Shown here: positions 19,146 to 29,800 of the stretch, piece after piece
How the letters are laid out: each line of letters begins with the position of its first letter
Numbering within the stretch: position 1 is the first letter of the stretch
Assembly (NCBI GenBank): GCA_024636505.1
Contig: JAGXGY010000019.1
Coordinates: forward strand, 1-48,798
DNA length: 48,798 nt
Origin: Methylobacter sp.
GTDB taxonomy: Bacteria; Pseudomonadota; Gammaproteobacteria; Methylococcales; Methylomonadaceae
Direction of reading: 5' to 3'
The notes under the pieces: model-generated
Told to the model about the DNA's origin: nothing
The model's database searches: none
The model's input: the letters and a program-made list of their open reading frames with translations, nothing else
Made by a program: the position numbers and the translations under genes

Positions 19146-20116
19146 AATTGCACCTCGGTCTTATTTGTACACCACCAGTCGACCAGCTGTGAAAGTCCGG
19201 CTTCCAGATCAGTCTGCGCCTTAAATCCAAGCAGCTGTTCAGCCTTGCTGGTATCCGCCAAGCGTCTGGACACCGGATTTACCGCTCGCTCCGGGCCATA
19301 CTCCGGCTGCAAGTCCGAACCCATCACCTTAAGCAGTGCCGCAGCCAAGTCATTGAGACTGGTCTCGGTACCGCTAGCAACATTAAAAACATCATCGCTC
19401 AGTTCCGATTGCAAAGCCAGGATATTAGATCGGGCGACATCTTCGATGTACACAAAATCCATGGTCTGGACGCCATTTCCAAGGATCAGCGGCGACTGCC
19501 CGGCAGCGATGCGTTCCATCCAGCGGATCAGCACCTCGGTGTATTTTCCGTGAATATCCATACGAGGACCATAAACATTAAAATAACGTAATGCTACGTA
19601 AGGCAAGCCGTACATGTCATTGTACGAACGCAGCAACCCTTCCAGCATAATCTTACTGGCACCGTACCAGGTGCGGTTGTTGTAAGGACAATGATCCTCG
19701 CGCGTAGGAAAAGTGTCGGCCAGACCATAGATCGATGCCGAGGATGCCGCCACCAGCTTCTTTACACCGGCAGCCTGTGCGGCCTCCACCACATTGAAAC
19801 TACCGTCGCACATGACTTTCATCGCTTCACGCGGGTCAGCCGCGCAAGCAGTAATGCGCAGAGTTGCCATATGGATTACCGCATCCATACCCTGAGTCGC
19901 GTTACGAACGGCCTCCGGATCGCCAATATCCTCCTGAATCAGTGTCACCCGCGGATCTTTCAAAGCCGACTCGACATTAGCCAACGTCCCTCGGCTTAAA
20001 TTATCGAGAATAACGATACTCGCGGGTGAATAGTCCCGCAGTAACAAATCGATAGTTGTGGACCCGACCAGACCGCAGCCGCCTGTGACCAGTATGTTCG
20101 AATTTTTAATATCCAT
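19142..20116 (-). CDS. NAD-dependent sugar epimerase/dehydratase (extended SDR)
   Basis: This 324-residue protein has VTGGCGLVGSTTI (NAD-binding GxxGxxG), a catalytic Ser in AASSASIYG, the YGASK active-site pair (Tyr and Lys) and ALRYFNVYGPRMD. It resembles UDP-glucuronate/UDP-glucose 4-epimerases and dTDP-glucose-dehydratase-like SDRs, but lacks features I could use to choose. It sits immediately upstream of, and overlaps, the aminotransferase at 17958. GAGGAG lies 11 bases before the ATG. Confidence 0.85.
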   Translation of the reverse strand: MDIKNSNILVTGGCGLVGSTTIDLLLRDYSPASIVILDNLSRGTLANVESALKDPRVTLIQEDIGDPEAVRNATQGMDAVIHMATLRITACAADPREAMKVMCDGSFNVVEAAQAAGVKKLVAASSASIYGLADTFPTREDHCPYNNRTWYGASKIMLEGLLRSYNDMYGLPYVALRYFNVYGPRMDIHGKYTEVLIRWMERIAAGQSPLILGNGVQTMDFVYIEDVARSNILALQSELSDDVFNVASGTETSLNDLAAALLKVMGSDLQPEYGPERAVNPVSRRLADTSKAEQLLGFKAQTDLEAGLSQLVDWWCTNKTEVQL

Positions 20117-20300
20117 TATTGAGTTGACTCCTCGTTATTGACGTCTTTATTGTAGATTTAAAAAACACTAACGTTGCTTTGTCGCCGCCAGTAAAAACAG
20201 CACAACGCGAAAGTCGGCTTTACCCGGTTTACCTTGTTTTAATGCGCGTAAATATTGCTATGGCCGGCCTCGCCGACAAAACGTAATAATCACAGCCCCG

Positions 20301-20942
20301 CTAGCAACACTTTTTTCCAATCTGATGCGCGGGATTACCCGCAACACGGACACCGGCCTCAACGTGACCAATAACGTTGCTGCCCAGACCAACCAAAGCT
20401 CCTCTGCCAACCAATAAACCGTTCATGATGCTTGAACCGCTGCCAATGTAACAGTTTTCCTCGATAACCGTGTTACCGGCAACAGTCACGTTGGAGCCGA
20501 TTAAAACCCAATCACCCACGACCACATCATGATGAATTACCGTATTCGGCAAAATACAACTATGCGAACCGATCAGTGCGTTACTGGTAATCACCACCCC
20601 GGCCATGATCAACACATTACAGCCAATTGAGGCAAGAGCTGAAATCCTGGCACTGGAATCAATTACACTGGCAAACCGTTGCTCCGCAATACCCAGACCT
20701 TGAATGATTTCTTTTCGAGACCGATAGGAATCGGGGCTGCCGGGAACAGCCAAGACGCGCGCATCTGAAAACTGCGACAATGCGCCCCTATCGAATACCG
20801 GATAACCGTTCGAATCGACCCCTCTCTTTTGTGGAGTGTCATCTATAAAACCGATGAATCGGTAAGCGCTGCCAATACAAGCTAATGCCTCGATACCATT
20901 GCCGTTATAAGGAAAAATTAACAGTGGTTGCGCTTCTTGCAT
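20301..20942 (-). CDS. PglD/NeuD-like sugar O- or N-acetyltransferase (left-handed beta-helix)
   Basis: I set the start at the ATG at 20942 (MQEAQPLLIFPYNG) because AAGGAG lies 8 bases upstream; the longer frame from 20975 would overlap the upstream gene. The 213-residue product has a short Rossmann-like N-terminal domain (YRFIGFIDDTPQKRG) and hexapeptide repeats from about residue 90 (GCNVLIMAGVVITSNALIGS...VIHHDVVVGDWVLIGSNVTV), ending VAGNPAHQIG. The PglD family acetylates amino sugars with acetyl-CoA and uses a His in the coil (IHHD fits). It may serve either aminotransferase. Confidence 0.82.
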   Translation of the reverse strand: MQEAQPLLIFPYNGNGIEALACIGSAYRFIGFIDDTPQKRGVDSNGYPVFDRGALSQFSDARVLAVPGSPDSYRSRKEIIQGLGIAEQRFASVIDSSARISALASIGCNVLIMAGVVITSNALIGSHSCILPNTVIHHDVVVGDWVLIGSNVTVAGNTVIEENCYIGSGSSIMNGLLVGRGALVGLGSNVIGHVEAGVRVAGNPAHQIGKKCC

Positions 20943-20961
20943 GTCATCGTCTCCTTTTTTG

Positions 20962-22080
20962 CTAAGCGGTCTCAACCATCGTCCGGTTGGCGAGCATCGT
21001 CACCGCCTCGCCGACTTCCCGGCATTGCGCCCGCGTTAATTCGGGAAACATCGGAAGGGATAGCACTTCGTCGGCTGCCTGTTCCGAATGGGGAAAGTCT
21101 CCTTTTATATAGCCCAGGTCGGCATAAGCCGGCAAGAGATGCACCGGGATGGGATAATGGATGCCGGTCTGTATGCCTTTGGCTTGCAATGCCTGCTGCC
21201 ATTCACTTCGCTGCCGGGTACGGATCGCATAAATATGATACACATGCCGCGCATAGCTCATGGCCTCCGGCGTTGGCACGCCGCTATCGGACAACAGCTC
21301 ATGGTAATTCGCTGCCGCAGTTCGCCGGGCTTCGGTCCATGTTTCCAAATGGCGCAGCTTGACTCTGAGAATTGCCCCCTGCATGCCTTCCAGTCGATAG
21401 TTGTAGCCCTTGAGTACATGCTGGTATTTCTGCTCTGCTCCCCAATCGCGAAGCATGCGGATGGTACGGGTATAGTCGGCGTTATTAGTGACCACCATGC
21501 CGCCTTCACCATAGGCGCCGAGATTCTTGCCGGGATAAAAGCTAAAGCAGCCCATATCGCCGATGCTGCCCACGCGTCTGCCTTTGTACTCCGCACCGTG
21601 AGCTTGAGCCGCATCTTCGATGACAACCAGGCCATGTCGTTTAGCGATGTCCAGAATGGGGTCCATGTCAGCCGGTTGCCCATAAAGATGTACCGGAAGA
21701 ATAGCCTTGGTTCTATCGGTAATGGCGGCTTCGATGGCCTTTGCATCAATCGTGAAAGTACCCGGATCAATGTCTACGAATACCGTTTTAGCACCGGTAT
21801 AATAAATCGCCGCTACGGTCGCTACAAAGGTAAAAGGAGTGGTAATCACCTCATCGCCGGGGCCAATTCCGGCTGCAAGCAGGGCAAGATGCAACGCGCT
21901 GGTTCCGCTGTTCACACCAATCCCCGATTGAGCCTGACAATAAGCGGCGAATTCCTCTTCAAATGCGGCTACTTCGCTCCCCAAGGTAAACTGGCAAGTG
22001 TCCAATATGCCCTGAATGGCGGCATTCACTTCATCCTTAATCCCGGTATACTGAGCTTTAAGATCGACAAACGGTATCAT
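20962..22080 (-). CDS. DegT/DnrJ aminotransferase, WbpE/WlbC-like
   Basis: This 372-residue enzyme starts MIPFVDLKAQYTGIKDEV, typical of UDP-2-acetamido-3-keto-sugar 3-aminotransferases. It has NSGTSALHLALLA, FVDIDPGTFTID, VVIEDAAQAHGAEYKG and FSFYPGKNLGAYGEGG, with PLP-binding Lys at about 185. It overlaps the Gfo/Idh dehydrogenase by 4 bases. In the Wbp/Wlb pathway WbpE transfers an amino group from glutamate to the 3-keto group made by WbpB and releases 2-oxoglutarate. The PglD-like gene follows 19 bases after its stop. Confidence 0.88.
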   Translation of the reverse strand: MIPFVDLKAQYTGIKDEVNAAIQGILDTCQFTLGSEVAAFEEEFAAYCQAQSGIGVNSGTSALHLALLAAGIGPGDEVITTPFTFVATVAAIYYTGAKTVFVDIDPGTFTIDAKAIEAAITDRTKAILPVHLYGQPADMDPILDIAKRHGLVVIEDAAQAHGAEYKGRRVGSIGDMGCFSFYPGKNLGAYGEGGMVVTNNADYTRTIRMLRDWGAEQKYQHVLKGYNYRLEGMQGAILRVKLRHLETWTEARRTAAANYHELLSDSGVPTPEAMSYARHVYHIYAIRTRQRSEWQQALQAKGIQTGIHYPIPVHLLPAYADLGYIKGDFPHSEQAADEVLSLPMFPELTRAQCREVGEAVTMLANRTMVETA

Positions 22081-23120
22081 GCTACTCTCCTGCCTTGATG
22101 TAGGCGTATTCCATTGATTTCTACGGATCGACCGTGTTCATGCATCGACCGGGTCGCCGCCTCGATTAATTCCACCACTCGCAATCCCAGAGAACCGTCA
22201 GTTAAAGGCGTCTTGCCGTTTTCGATACAGTCGACAAAATGCTCACCCTCCACGCGCAAGGCCTCTGAAGAATCCAGCTGCGGTGCCCACATGTCGCCGG
22301 TACGGTAGCCTACCCGCATTTGATAAATCTTCTCCGGGTCATCGGTAAAATTGACGCCCTTGTCGTAAATCTTAATCTTTTCGCTCGGCTCCAGATCGTC
22401 GTAGATCACCATCTTCCTGCTGCCGCCGATCAGAATCTGGCGCAATTTTACCGGTGCCAGCCAACTGACATTGATATGCGCGATTATTCCTGAATCGTAA
22501 AACAGGGTGATATAGGCCAAATTTTCCGGTGTATCGGGAAAGTGGTTGGTTCCGACGGCAGACACGGCCACCGGCTGTTCCCCTAATAGATGATCGAGGA
22601 TTGAGAAATCGTGTACTGCCAAATCGGCGATAACATTGGCATCGCGTTGAAACAGGCCGAGATTGATTCGGGTGGAGTCGTAGTAATGAATATGTCCAAG
22701 TTCTCCCGACTTGACCAGATCCGCCATTTTACGCACCGCCCCGGTATAAATAAAAGTATGATCAATGATCAATACCCGCTTGCGCTTCTTAGCTTCATTC
22801 ATCAGTTGACGTGCCTGCTCAGAAGTTTCCGTCATCGGTTTTTCCAGCCATAAATGCTTACCGGCTTTGAGAGCCGCCATGCCCAGGTCGAAATGGCTAT
22901 TGACCGGAGTGGCTACCGCGATAGCGTCAATGTCTTTATTGTCGAGCAGATCCTGGAAACGCGGTGTGGTCTTGACGCCGGGATAACGCTGCTGAACAAT
23001 CTCGAGTTTTTTCGGATCGAGATCAGACACAGCGGCCACTGTAATTCCCGGCGTCTCAGCGAAGTTTCTCACTAAGTTGGGCCCCCAGTAGCCGTAGCCG
23101 ATTACACCTATATTAATCAT
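22077..23120 (-). CDS. Gfo/Idh/MocA oxidoreductase, probable UDP-GlcNAc(A) 3-dehydrogenase
   Basis: In this 347-residue protein, the NAD site is GVIGYGYWGPNLVRNF, then GKHLWLEKPMT with the family lysine in EKP (Lys94) and ADLAVHDFSILDHLLG with the expected catalytic His (about His170). This subgroup includes WbpB/WlbA and archaeal UDP-GlcNAc 3-dehydrogenases, which oxidise C3 before transamination. The neighbours (aminotransferase, acetyltransferase) match that pathway exactly. The ATG at 23120 has AAGGAG. Whether it re-oxidises NADH with 2-oxoglutarate, as reported for WbpB/WlbA, cannot be read from motifs. Confidence 0.85.
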   Translation of the reverse strand: MINIGVIGYGYWGPNLVRNFAETPGITVAAVSDLDPKKLEIVQQRYPGVKTTPRFQDLLDNKDIDAIAVATPVNSHFDLGMAALKAGKHLWLEKPMTETSEQARQLMNEAKKRKRVLIIDHTFIYTGAVRKMADLVKSGELGHIHYYDSTRINLGLFQRDANVIADLAVHDFSILDHLLGEQPVAVSAVGTNHFPDTPENLAYITLFYDSGIIAHINVSWLAPVKLRQILIGGSRKMVIYDDLEPSEKIKIYDKGVNFTDDPEKIYQMRVGYRTGDMWAPQLDSSEALRVEGEHFVDCIENGKTPLTDGSLGLRVVELIEAATRSMHEHGRSVEINGIRLHQGRRVA

Positions 23121-23275
23121 GATAATTCTCCTTAATTGGAATAAAACAATTGTATTGCTTTCGATATTGTTAAAAAATCGATCAGTTTAGGCAGCGACAG
23201 TTAATCGTCGAATATGGGGGACAACTCCGATAATGACCGGCATAAAAGCCACCCTGTCGAAACTACTCTCCGAGC

Positions 23276-23782
23276 CTAGGCAAAACTTGTCGCAGGCTCG
23301 CACTCCTCGCCCCGTATGCGGGCATCGCCGACGACTCTGGCAGGAACGCCGGCAACAATGGCATAATCAGCTACATCGCGGGTAACCACGGCTCCTGCGC
23401 CAATCAAAGCGCCTTCGCCAATAGTGATGCCGCAAAGAATGGTTGCGTTGCTGCCGATAGAGGCGCGGGCCTTGACGCGGGTTCTGATAACCTGCCAATC
23501 GGCCTCTGTTTGCAGAGCGCCGTCCGCGTTTACCGCTTTGGGATAAACATCATTGGTAAACATCACGCCATGACCTACGAAGACCCCATCCTCGATGTCA
23601 ACACCTTCGCAAATAAAGGTATGACTGGATATTTTGCAACGGGCGCCCACTGAAGCGCCTTTTTGTATCTCAACGAAGGTACCGATTTTGGAATCTTCTC
23701 CAATAGCACAGCCATATAAATTGACGAGCTGAGGATGGTATATCGCAACCCTTTCGCCCAAAGTCACATCTTCTTTAATCAT
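23276..23782 (-). CDS. WbpD/WlbB-like UDP-sugar 3-N-acetyltransferase
   Basis: This is a 168-residue left-handed beta-helix acetyltransferase with hexapeptide repeats throughout (GCAIGEDSKIGTFVEIQKGA, CKISSHTFICEGVDIEDGVF). The segment VFVGHGVMFTNDVYPKA is typical of WbpD/WlbB and of 3-N-acetyltransferases for deoxy sugars. The end YAIVAGVPARVVG is a common family terminus. It should acetylate the 3-amino group made by the DegT enzyme at 20962. AAGGGG precedes the ATG. It is the first of the sugar genes after the giant gene. Confidence 0.85.
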   Translation of the reverse strand: MIKEDVTLGERVAIYHPQLVNLYGCAIGEDSKIGTFVEIQKGASVGARCKISSHTFICEGVDIEDGVFVGHGVMFTNDVYPKAVNADGALQTEADWQVIRTRVKARASIGSNATILCGITIGEGALIGAGAVVTRDVADYAIVAGVPARVVGDARIRGEECEPATSFA

Positions 23783-23869
23783 TCTTTTTCCCCTTAGTTG
23801 GCTGAGTTGATCTATTTATTGCAAATCACTTGTTGCCCAAATCTGAACTATTGGCAGTTGCCTGTATCG

Positions 23870-26800
23870 CTAATTGGCAGTAAATAATACATCTACCCAA
23901 TAATTGCTTGATTGGTAAGTATTGATGGGGAATCCCCCGGAGCCGTACCGGTACACGCCATTGCCGCCGCTCTCAGCGTTGCTTAATGCCGATAATGACC
24001 CACTAGTTACCGCTGTTGTGAAATAGTTATTGTTAGCCGAATACCGTCCAATTGGAGCCAGATACGACGCCACGTAGGTCGTATTAGCTGTGATCGCTAC
24101 CGGGCTCGCAAAACTCACCTGCTGCCAGCCGGAGGCGGTTTCGTTCTGGAATGTGGCGCTCGCCAGCAACTCCCCGGTGCTGCTCCACAATTTGCCGATA
24201 TGTGTACCGGTATTGGCGCTGCCCTTATAGAATCGAATACCGCAGATCAAGCCATTCACATCGGACCTGAACTTCACGCCGAGTTCGACCGAGGAAGCGT
24301 CCGAGTCGGTGATGATCGACGGCGTTGGGTTGCCGGGCCAGATGGAGGTGGTGTTTCCGGAGCAGCCTGTCGTTGTACCCGCTGCTGTGGTGAACGACCA
24401 TGTAAGGCTGGAAACCAGTGCATTGCCCGCCAAATCCTTGGCACGCGGGTCTGTCGCGCCGCCTTTAACAGTGGCCGTATAAGTCGCCCCTGCCGCAAGC
24501 GCGCTGCCTGGCGTCAAGGTCGCTACGCGGCTGGTCGCGTCATAGCTGACCGCCGCCGATACCAGGCCATTCGAAGCATCGCGCAATTCGAAGATCGAGG
24601 TCGTAATCGTGGTCGCATCCATGGCCTCGCTAAAGGTTGCGCTAACGCTTATATTTGCCGCAACTCCGTTGGCACCGGACGCAGGGCTCTGAGCCGTTAC
24701 CGTCGGCGCCGTCGTATCGGGATCCGAGCCGGAACCGACATTAACAGTAACACCTGCACCCGGTATTTCCATATTAACGCTATCGTCGACCGCCCGGCTG
24801 TTGATCGTTACCGTTGTCGGAGTGCTGGGTGTCGACCAGCTGTAGGTCCAGCTGCTGCGGCCGGTCGCTGCGTGCCACGTTACGCCGCCGTCGACCGAAA
24901 CCTCGACTCCGCCGACCCGTCCGCCTCCGGTATCGGTCGCCGTTCCGCTGATAGTAACCACACTTCCCGGTTGTATATCGGCTCCTGTTACCGGCGTGGA
25001 GATCGTCGAAGCGGGCGCTATTGCATCAGCAGACGCGGTCGCCGCCAGCAGTCCCGCTTGCAGCGTATTCGGTTGTACGCCCATGTCAGCGAACAGGTTA
25101 ACCGTCGCCTGCTGCATCCTGACATCCGTTGGCGTACCGGCCCGGTCATGATTGCTATCCAGACCCCAGGGCCACTGCACGGTTCCTGCTCCGAAAACCA
25201 GTGCTCCGCTGCTGTCGGACCGATACAGCGTCAGGGCATGATTCGCGGTAGCGGAGCCAAAGGTGGAACCGTAGTCGATCAGGACCGGTGCGTTATTGAC
25301 AAGGGTCGTCGAAAGCCGAACCAAACCGGCAGGCCGGAAACCGTTGTCCAGATCCTCATCCCACTCGTAACCGAGGGTTCCGTTCGGTAAGGTGGCGCTG
25401 GTTCCGACCGCGAGATTCGCAATGCTGGTGTTTCGCCAGAACCGCATCTTGCCGTCCGCTTCCGGCACAGTAATGCTGGTGGTGGCGCCGGCGTTGACTG
25501 TAAAGATGGTGCCGAGCAACGCATTCTCAGGACGCCCTCCATCGGCCGGTGGCGAGTTTCTGGGGTCGCGCCAAGTGCCGGTCCAGATCGGTGGATCGGC
25601 GGGATCCTGATTGCCGGGGAAATTATGCGTCTCTTTGTAGCACACCAGAGTTCGATTGACCGTACCTGAGGCATCGATACTGTTCTCCCAGCGGGTCTTC
25701 CAGTACACCTCGTTGCCGCTGAAGAATGCCAAGTGGACACCTGCGTCACGGGCCGCTTCTACGTTGGCGCGTTGCGTGCCTGACCAGTATTCGTCATGGC
25801 CGACCGAGAGGAACGCTTTATGGTTATTAATCAGGTTACCCCGCCGATCGCTGTCCAAGCCAGTGAAATAACTGACGTTGTAACCGTTAGCCTCAAGCCA
25901 GCGCACCATCGGATACTCGACGTTGAATACCCAGTCTTGTCCGTTGTCCACGTTGCGCGTGTTGAAAGGCCGGTTGTAACTGACCTTGTAGGCCCGGCCA
26001 GTTGACGCGCCGCCGGTACCGGGACCGGTACCTTGGTACAAACTGTTGCCGCCGTAGTTGTTGTATGCCTGCCAGGTGGTATCCGAGGTCTGGAACAGAA
26101 GCGGCGAGGTGCTGGTATCGTCACGCACCACGAACATGATATGGCTCGCGCCATTAGTGTCCGAACGCACGGCCTTGGCGAAATAAATGCCGGAGGTCGC
26201 ATCGGAGGGCACCGTCCAGGAAGCGGACTGCGTCCAATTACCGCAGTCTATCAGTCCGGTGGCGTTGGTCAGGCAGGCAGGCTGATTTTGAAGCGGCAAA
26301 GACGATAGCGTTGCCACTTTCCTCGCACCGTTGCCGCCGTAATAGCCCATACGGTAGATGTCGAGGCGATAGGCCGCAGGGGTTTTGATCTTGAAGTTGA
26401 CCGAGCTGCCCCGATTTACACTGATATCGGTCGCAAAGCCCTGAATGGTAAGGTCGCCGGCACCGGAAATGTCCCATTCGCTGGAAGGATTGCCCGTCTT
26501 GCCGTTCTCGCACACGATAGGATTGCCTTCCGGCGAACAAGGATCAACACCGGTAGTAAACGACCAGGTGTAGTCCGCCGCGAGTGCATTGCCTGCAAGA
26601 TCTTTGACGCCGCTCGTTCCGCCTGTCACCTTGGCGGTATAAAGTATTGATGACGTTAATGAAGCGGCGGGCGTCAACGTTGCCGTATTGCCGGCATAAG
26701 TCACCGCCGCAGCCACAAGAGTATCAGTCGGGTCGCGCAGCTCAAAGGTCGCGGTACTTAGGGTCGCCGGATCCAACGCCTCATTAAAAGTCGCGGTCAC

Positions 26801-29800
26801 GGGTGCCGCCGGGTTAGCTCCGGTAGCGCCTGCGGTCGGCGATGTCGATGCGACAGTCGGCGGCGTGGTGTCCGGACCGGTGTTGCTGGTGAAGACTACA
26901 TCCACCCAATAGTTGCTCGACTGGAAGGCATTCGTGGGAAACCCACCTGAACCATACTGGTATACCCCATTGCCGCCACTCTCAGCGTTATTGAAGGCAT
27001 AGAGCGATCCGCTGGTTACCCCGCTGGTAAAATAGTTGCCGTTAGCCGAATACCGTCCAATCGGGGCAAGATATGAGGCCACGTAAGTAACGTTGGCTGT
27101 GATCGCTACCGGTGTCGCAAAGTTTACCTGCTGCCAGCCGGATGCAGTCTCGTTCTGGAACGTAGCACTGGAAAGCAACTGGCCGGTACTGCTCCACAAT
27201 TTACCGATATGTGTGCCGGTATTGGCGCTGCCCTTATAGAACCGAACACCGCAGATCAAGCCATTCACATCGGACCTGAACTTCACCCCGAGTTCGACCG
27301 AAGAGGCGTCCGAGCCCGCGATGATCGACGGTGTTGGGTTGCTGGGCCAGATGGAGGTGGTGCTTCCGAAGCAGCCTGTCGCTGTACCCGATGCTGTCGT
27401 GAACGACCATGTCATGTTGGCAGCCAGTGCGTTGCCCGCCAAATCTTTGACACGCGGGTCTGTCGCGCCGCCTTTGACGGTGGCCGTATAGGTTGCACCT
27501 GCCGCAAGCGCACTGCCGGGAGTCAAGGTCGCCGTGCGGCTGGTCGCGTTATAACTGACCGTCGCTGAGACGAGGGCATTAGCCGAATCGCGCAACTCCA
27601 AGGTAGAGGTATTAAGGGTTGTAGCATCCATCGTTTCACTAAAGGTTGCTGTTACCGTCCCCCCTGTCGCAACCCCGGTTGCATCCGGGGTCGGGCTTTG
27701 AGCCGTCACCGTCGGCGGCGTTGTGTCGGGGCCGGTGCTGATACTGGCCGTGAACACGACATCCACCCAATAGTTGGTGGCATTGAAACTGTTTGTGGGA
27801 AAACCGCCACCGACGCCGTACACGTACACGCCATTGCCGCCGCTCACGCCGTCTCTGAGTAAATGTACAGGCGGAGCATCAACACCCGAGGTGCTGAATT
27901 CCGGGTTGTTTGTAGCGGCGTAATTGCCGTTAGGCGCATAGTACGAAGCGACGTACACAGTACCTGCAGTGACTGCCACCGGCGTGGAAAAATTCACCTG
28001 TTGCCAACCTGTGGCGGTCTCGCTGCTGAAGTTCGCTGTCGCCAGTTGCTGCCCGGCGCTGGTCCAGAGATGCCCTACATGGACACCGGTATTAGTGCTG
28101 CCCTTGTAGAACCGGATGCCGGTGATAAAACCATCGAGATCGACGGTGAATTTGACACCCAATTCGACAGCATTCGGATCGTTTACGGCCGGAGTGCTCG
28201 GGACGGTCGAACTGCTCCACCCGCTGCAGGGCGTAGCCTCGCATGGCTGAGCCTGTGTCGTGAAAGACCAGGTGTAAGGAGCAGCCAGGGCGTTGCCGGT
28301 CGCATCCTGTATACCTGTCAGAATACTGGCGGTATAGGTTGTTGAAGCCTCCAGCAAGGTGCCGGGCGTCAGGCTCGCGGTATCGGTGCTTGCATCGTAG
28401 CTGACCGTGGCGGACACCGGCGGGTTGCTTCCGGCCTGCAATTGAAAACTGGACGCAGTGACGGTGGCCGGATCGATCGGCTCATTAAAGGTGGCCGTAA
28501 CCGTAGGCTGCTGAATCACGCCGGTGGCGCCATTTGCGGGAGTGGTCGAGGTCACCGTCGGCGGGGTCGTGTCTGCCCCGTAAGTGGCGGTATAGCTCCC
28601 CGCCGCTGCGGTGAAAAAGGCATACTGAATGCCTTTGATGGCATTAATGGTATAACCAACGGCGCCGCTTGGCCCGGTCAGATCAACGAGGACGCCTGTG
28701 GCGGAGTTTACCGGCAGCATGGCTTGCAGTCCGTTGGCTCCGGCACCGGTGGTGACCGTGAAATTCAGGATATCGCCGTCCCAGGCCAGCGATCCGAATG
28801 AAGAACTATTGCGGCCGTCCAGCCACTCCAACATCTGTTTGCTGGAAACCACCGGTACGCCGCGAGACAAGGCTGAATTGACCGTAGCAGTCGCTTCCGG
28901 AATCTGTGACACATCGGTATGGGCATTGATGGTATAGGCACCGTAATAACCTTCTGACCCGAGCGCTCTATCCAACAAAGTATCGACAGTGAACGGGTAA
29001 GTCTGCCCAGACTCGTCGGTCATCTGACTGGCGGCATGGTAAACATCAATTATGGAACCGTCCAGGTTGACAAATCGCATCGGCATACCTGAACCGCTGA
29101 AAAATCCTGGGCGATTTAGCACCCAACTGGGTGGGAAGAAGTAATAGCTGGTATCGAAGCGGATCGCGTTTTCCAGCTGTACGATCGCGCCGCTGACCCA
29201 GTCGCTCCAGGCGATGCAATGGTGCCGCTGAGTGATGGGCGCCGGGATGCTCGAATACTTGGTTCTGAACGCGTCAATTTGCTGGGTATAAAAAGTCCTG
29301 AGAGATGCAAGAGTATAATCGGCGCAATTGGTATTGACATGCAGCCCCACTTCAAAGCCATCTGCAGTATAGGCGGCGGCTTGTGCATTGGTTAGAGCGG
29401 TATTCAAGTAGATATACGAGGTACCCCGCACGCACTCCCAGTTAGCTACCGAACAACCTGCCGGGCTCATCGATTTAAACTGATCGAAGCGGCCTTGTGT
29501 GCCATTGTTGCCATGATCATCCCCGGTCATGATGACCACGGCCTTTTTGCCGCGCGGAAAATACCAGAAGCGCGGTAACGGCTTCTTGTCGCGGTTCATC
29601 TCGATAATCAGGTTGGCGAGCAGTCGCTGCTGTTCATCGGCCTGCGGAATCGCAATCTTGTTGAAATCAATCCAATCGGCCTGCGGATCGCCGGAGGCAT
29701 TGCCGAAGAACTTGTCGTCGGAGCGGATCGGTGTGAAGCCGTCGCGCTCCTGCGTAGCCCAGGCAGGATTGCCCTGGCGCGTATAGACGATGGAAGTGGC

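Noticed and set aside
21088..22098. 336-codon plus-strand frame opposite the WbpE-like gene
   Set aside because: Antisense to a clear DegT aminotransferase with all motifs; its translation resembles no family.
23870..23990. PEP-CTERM or VPEID tail on the giant protein
   Set aside because: The protein ends in the last strands of a DUF4082 domain, with no motif, membrane helix or basic tail.
24200..25390. Long plus-strand open frame (396 codons) opposite the giant gene
   Set aside because: Composition is extreme in Arg, Cys and Gly, it has no domain and lies wholly antisense to a well-supported coding frame. Similar antisense frames at 27209-27568 and 27863-28345 are also shadows.
27000..28500. 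Repetitive DNA that could suggest a CRISPR array
   Set aside because: The repeats are coding Ig-like/DUF4082 modules of several hundred bases; there is no short repeat-spacer pattern anywhere in the window.
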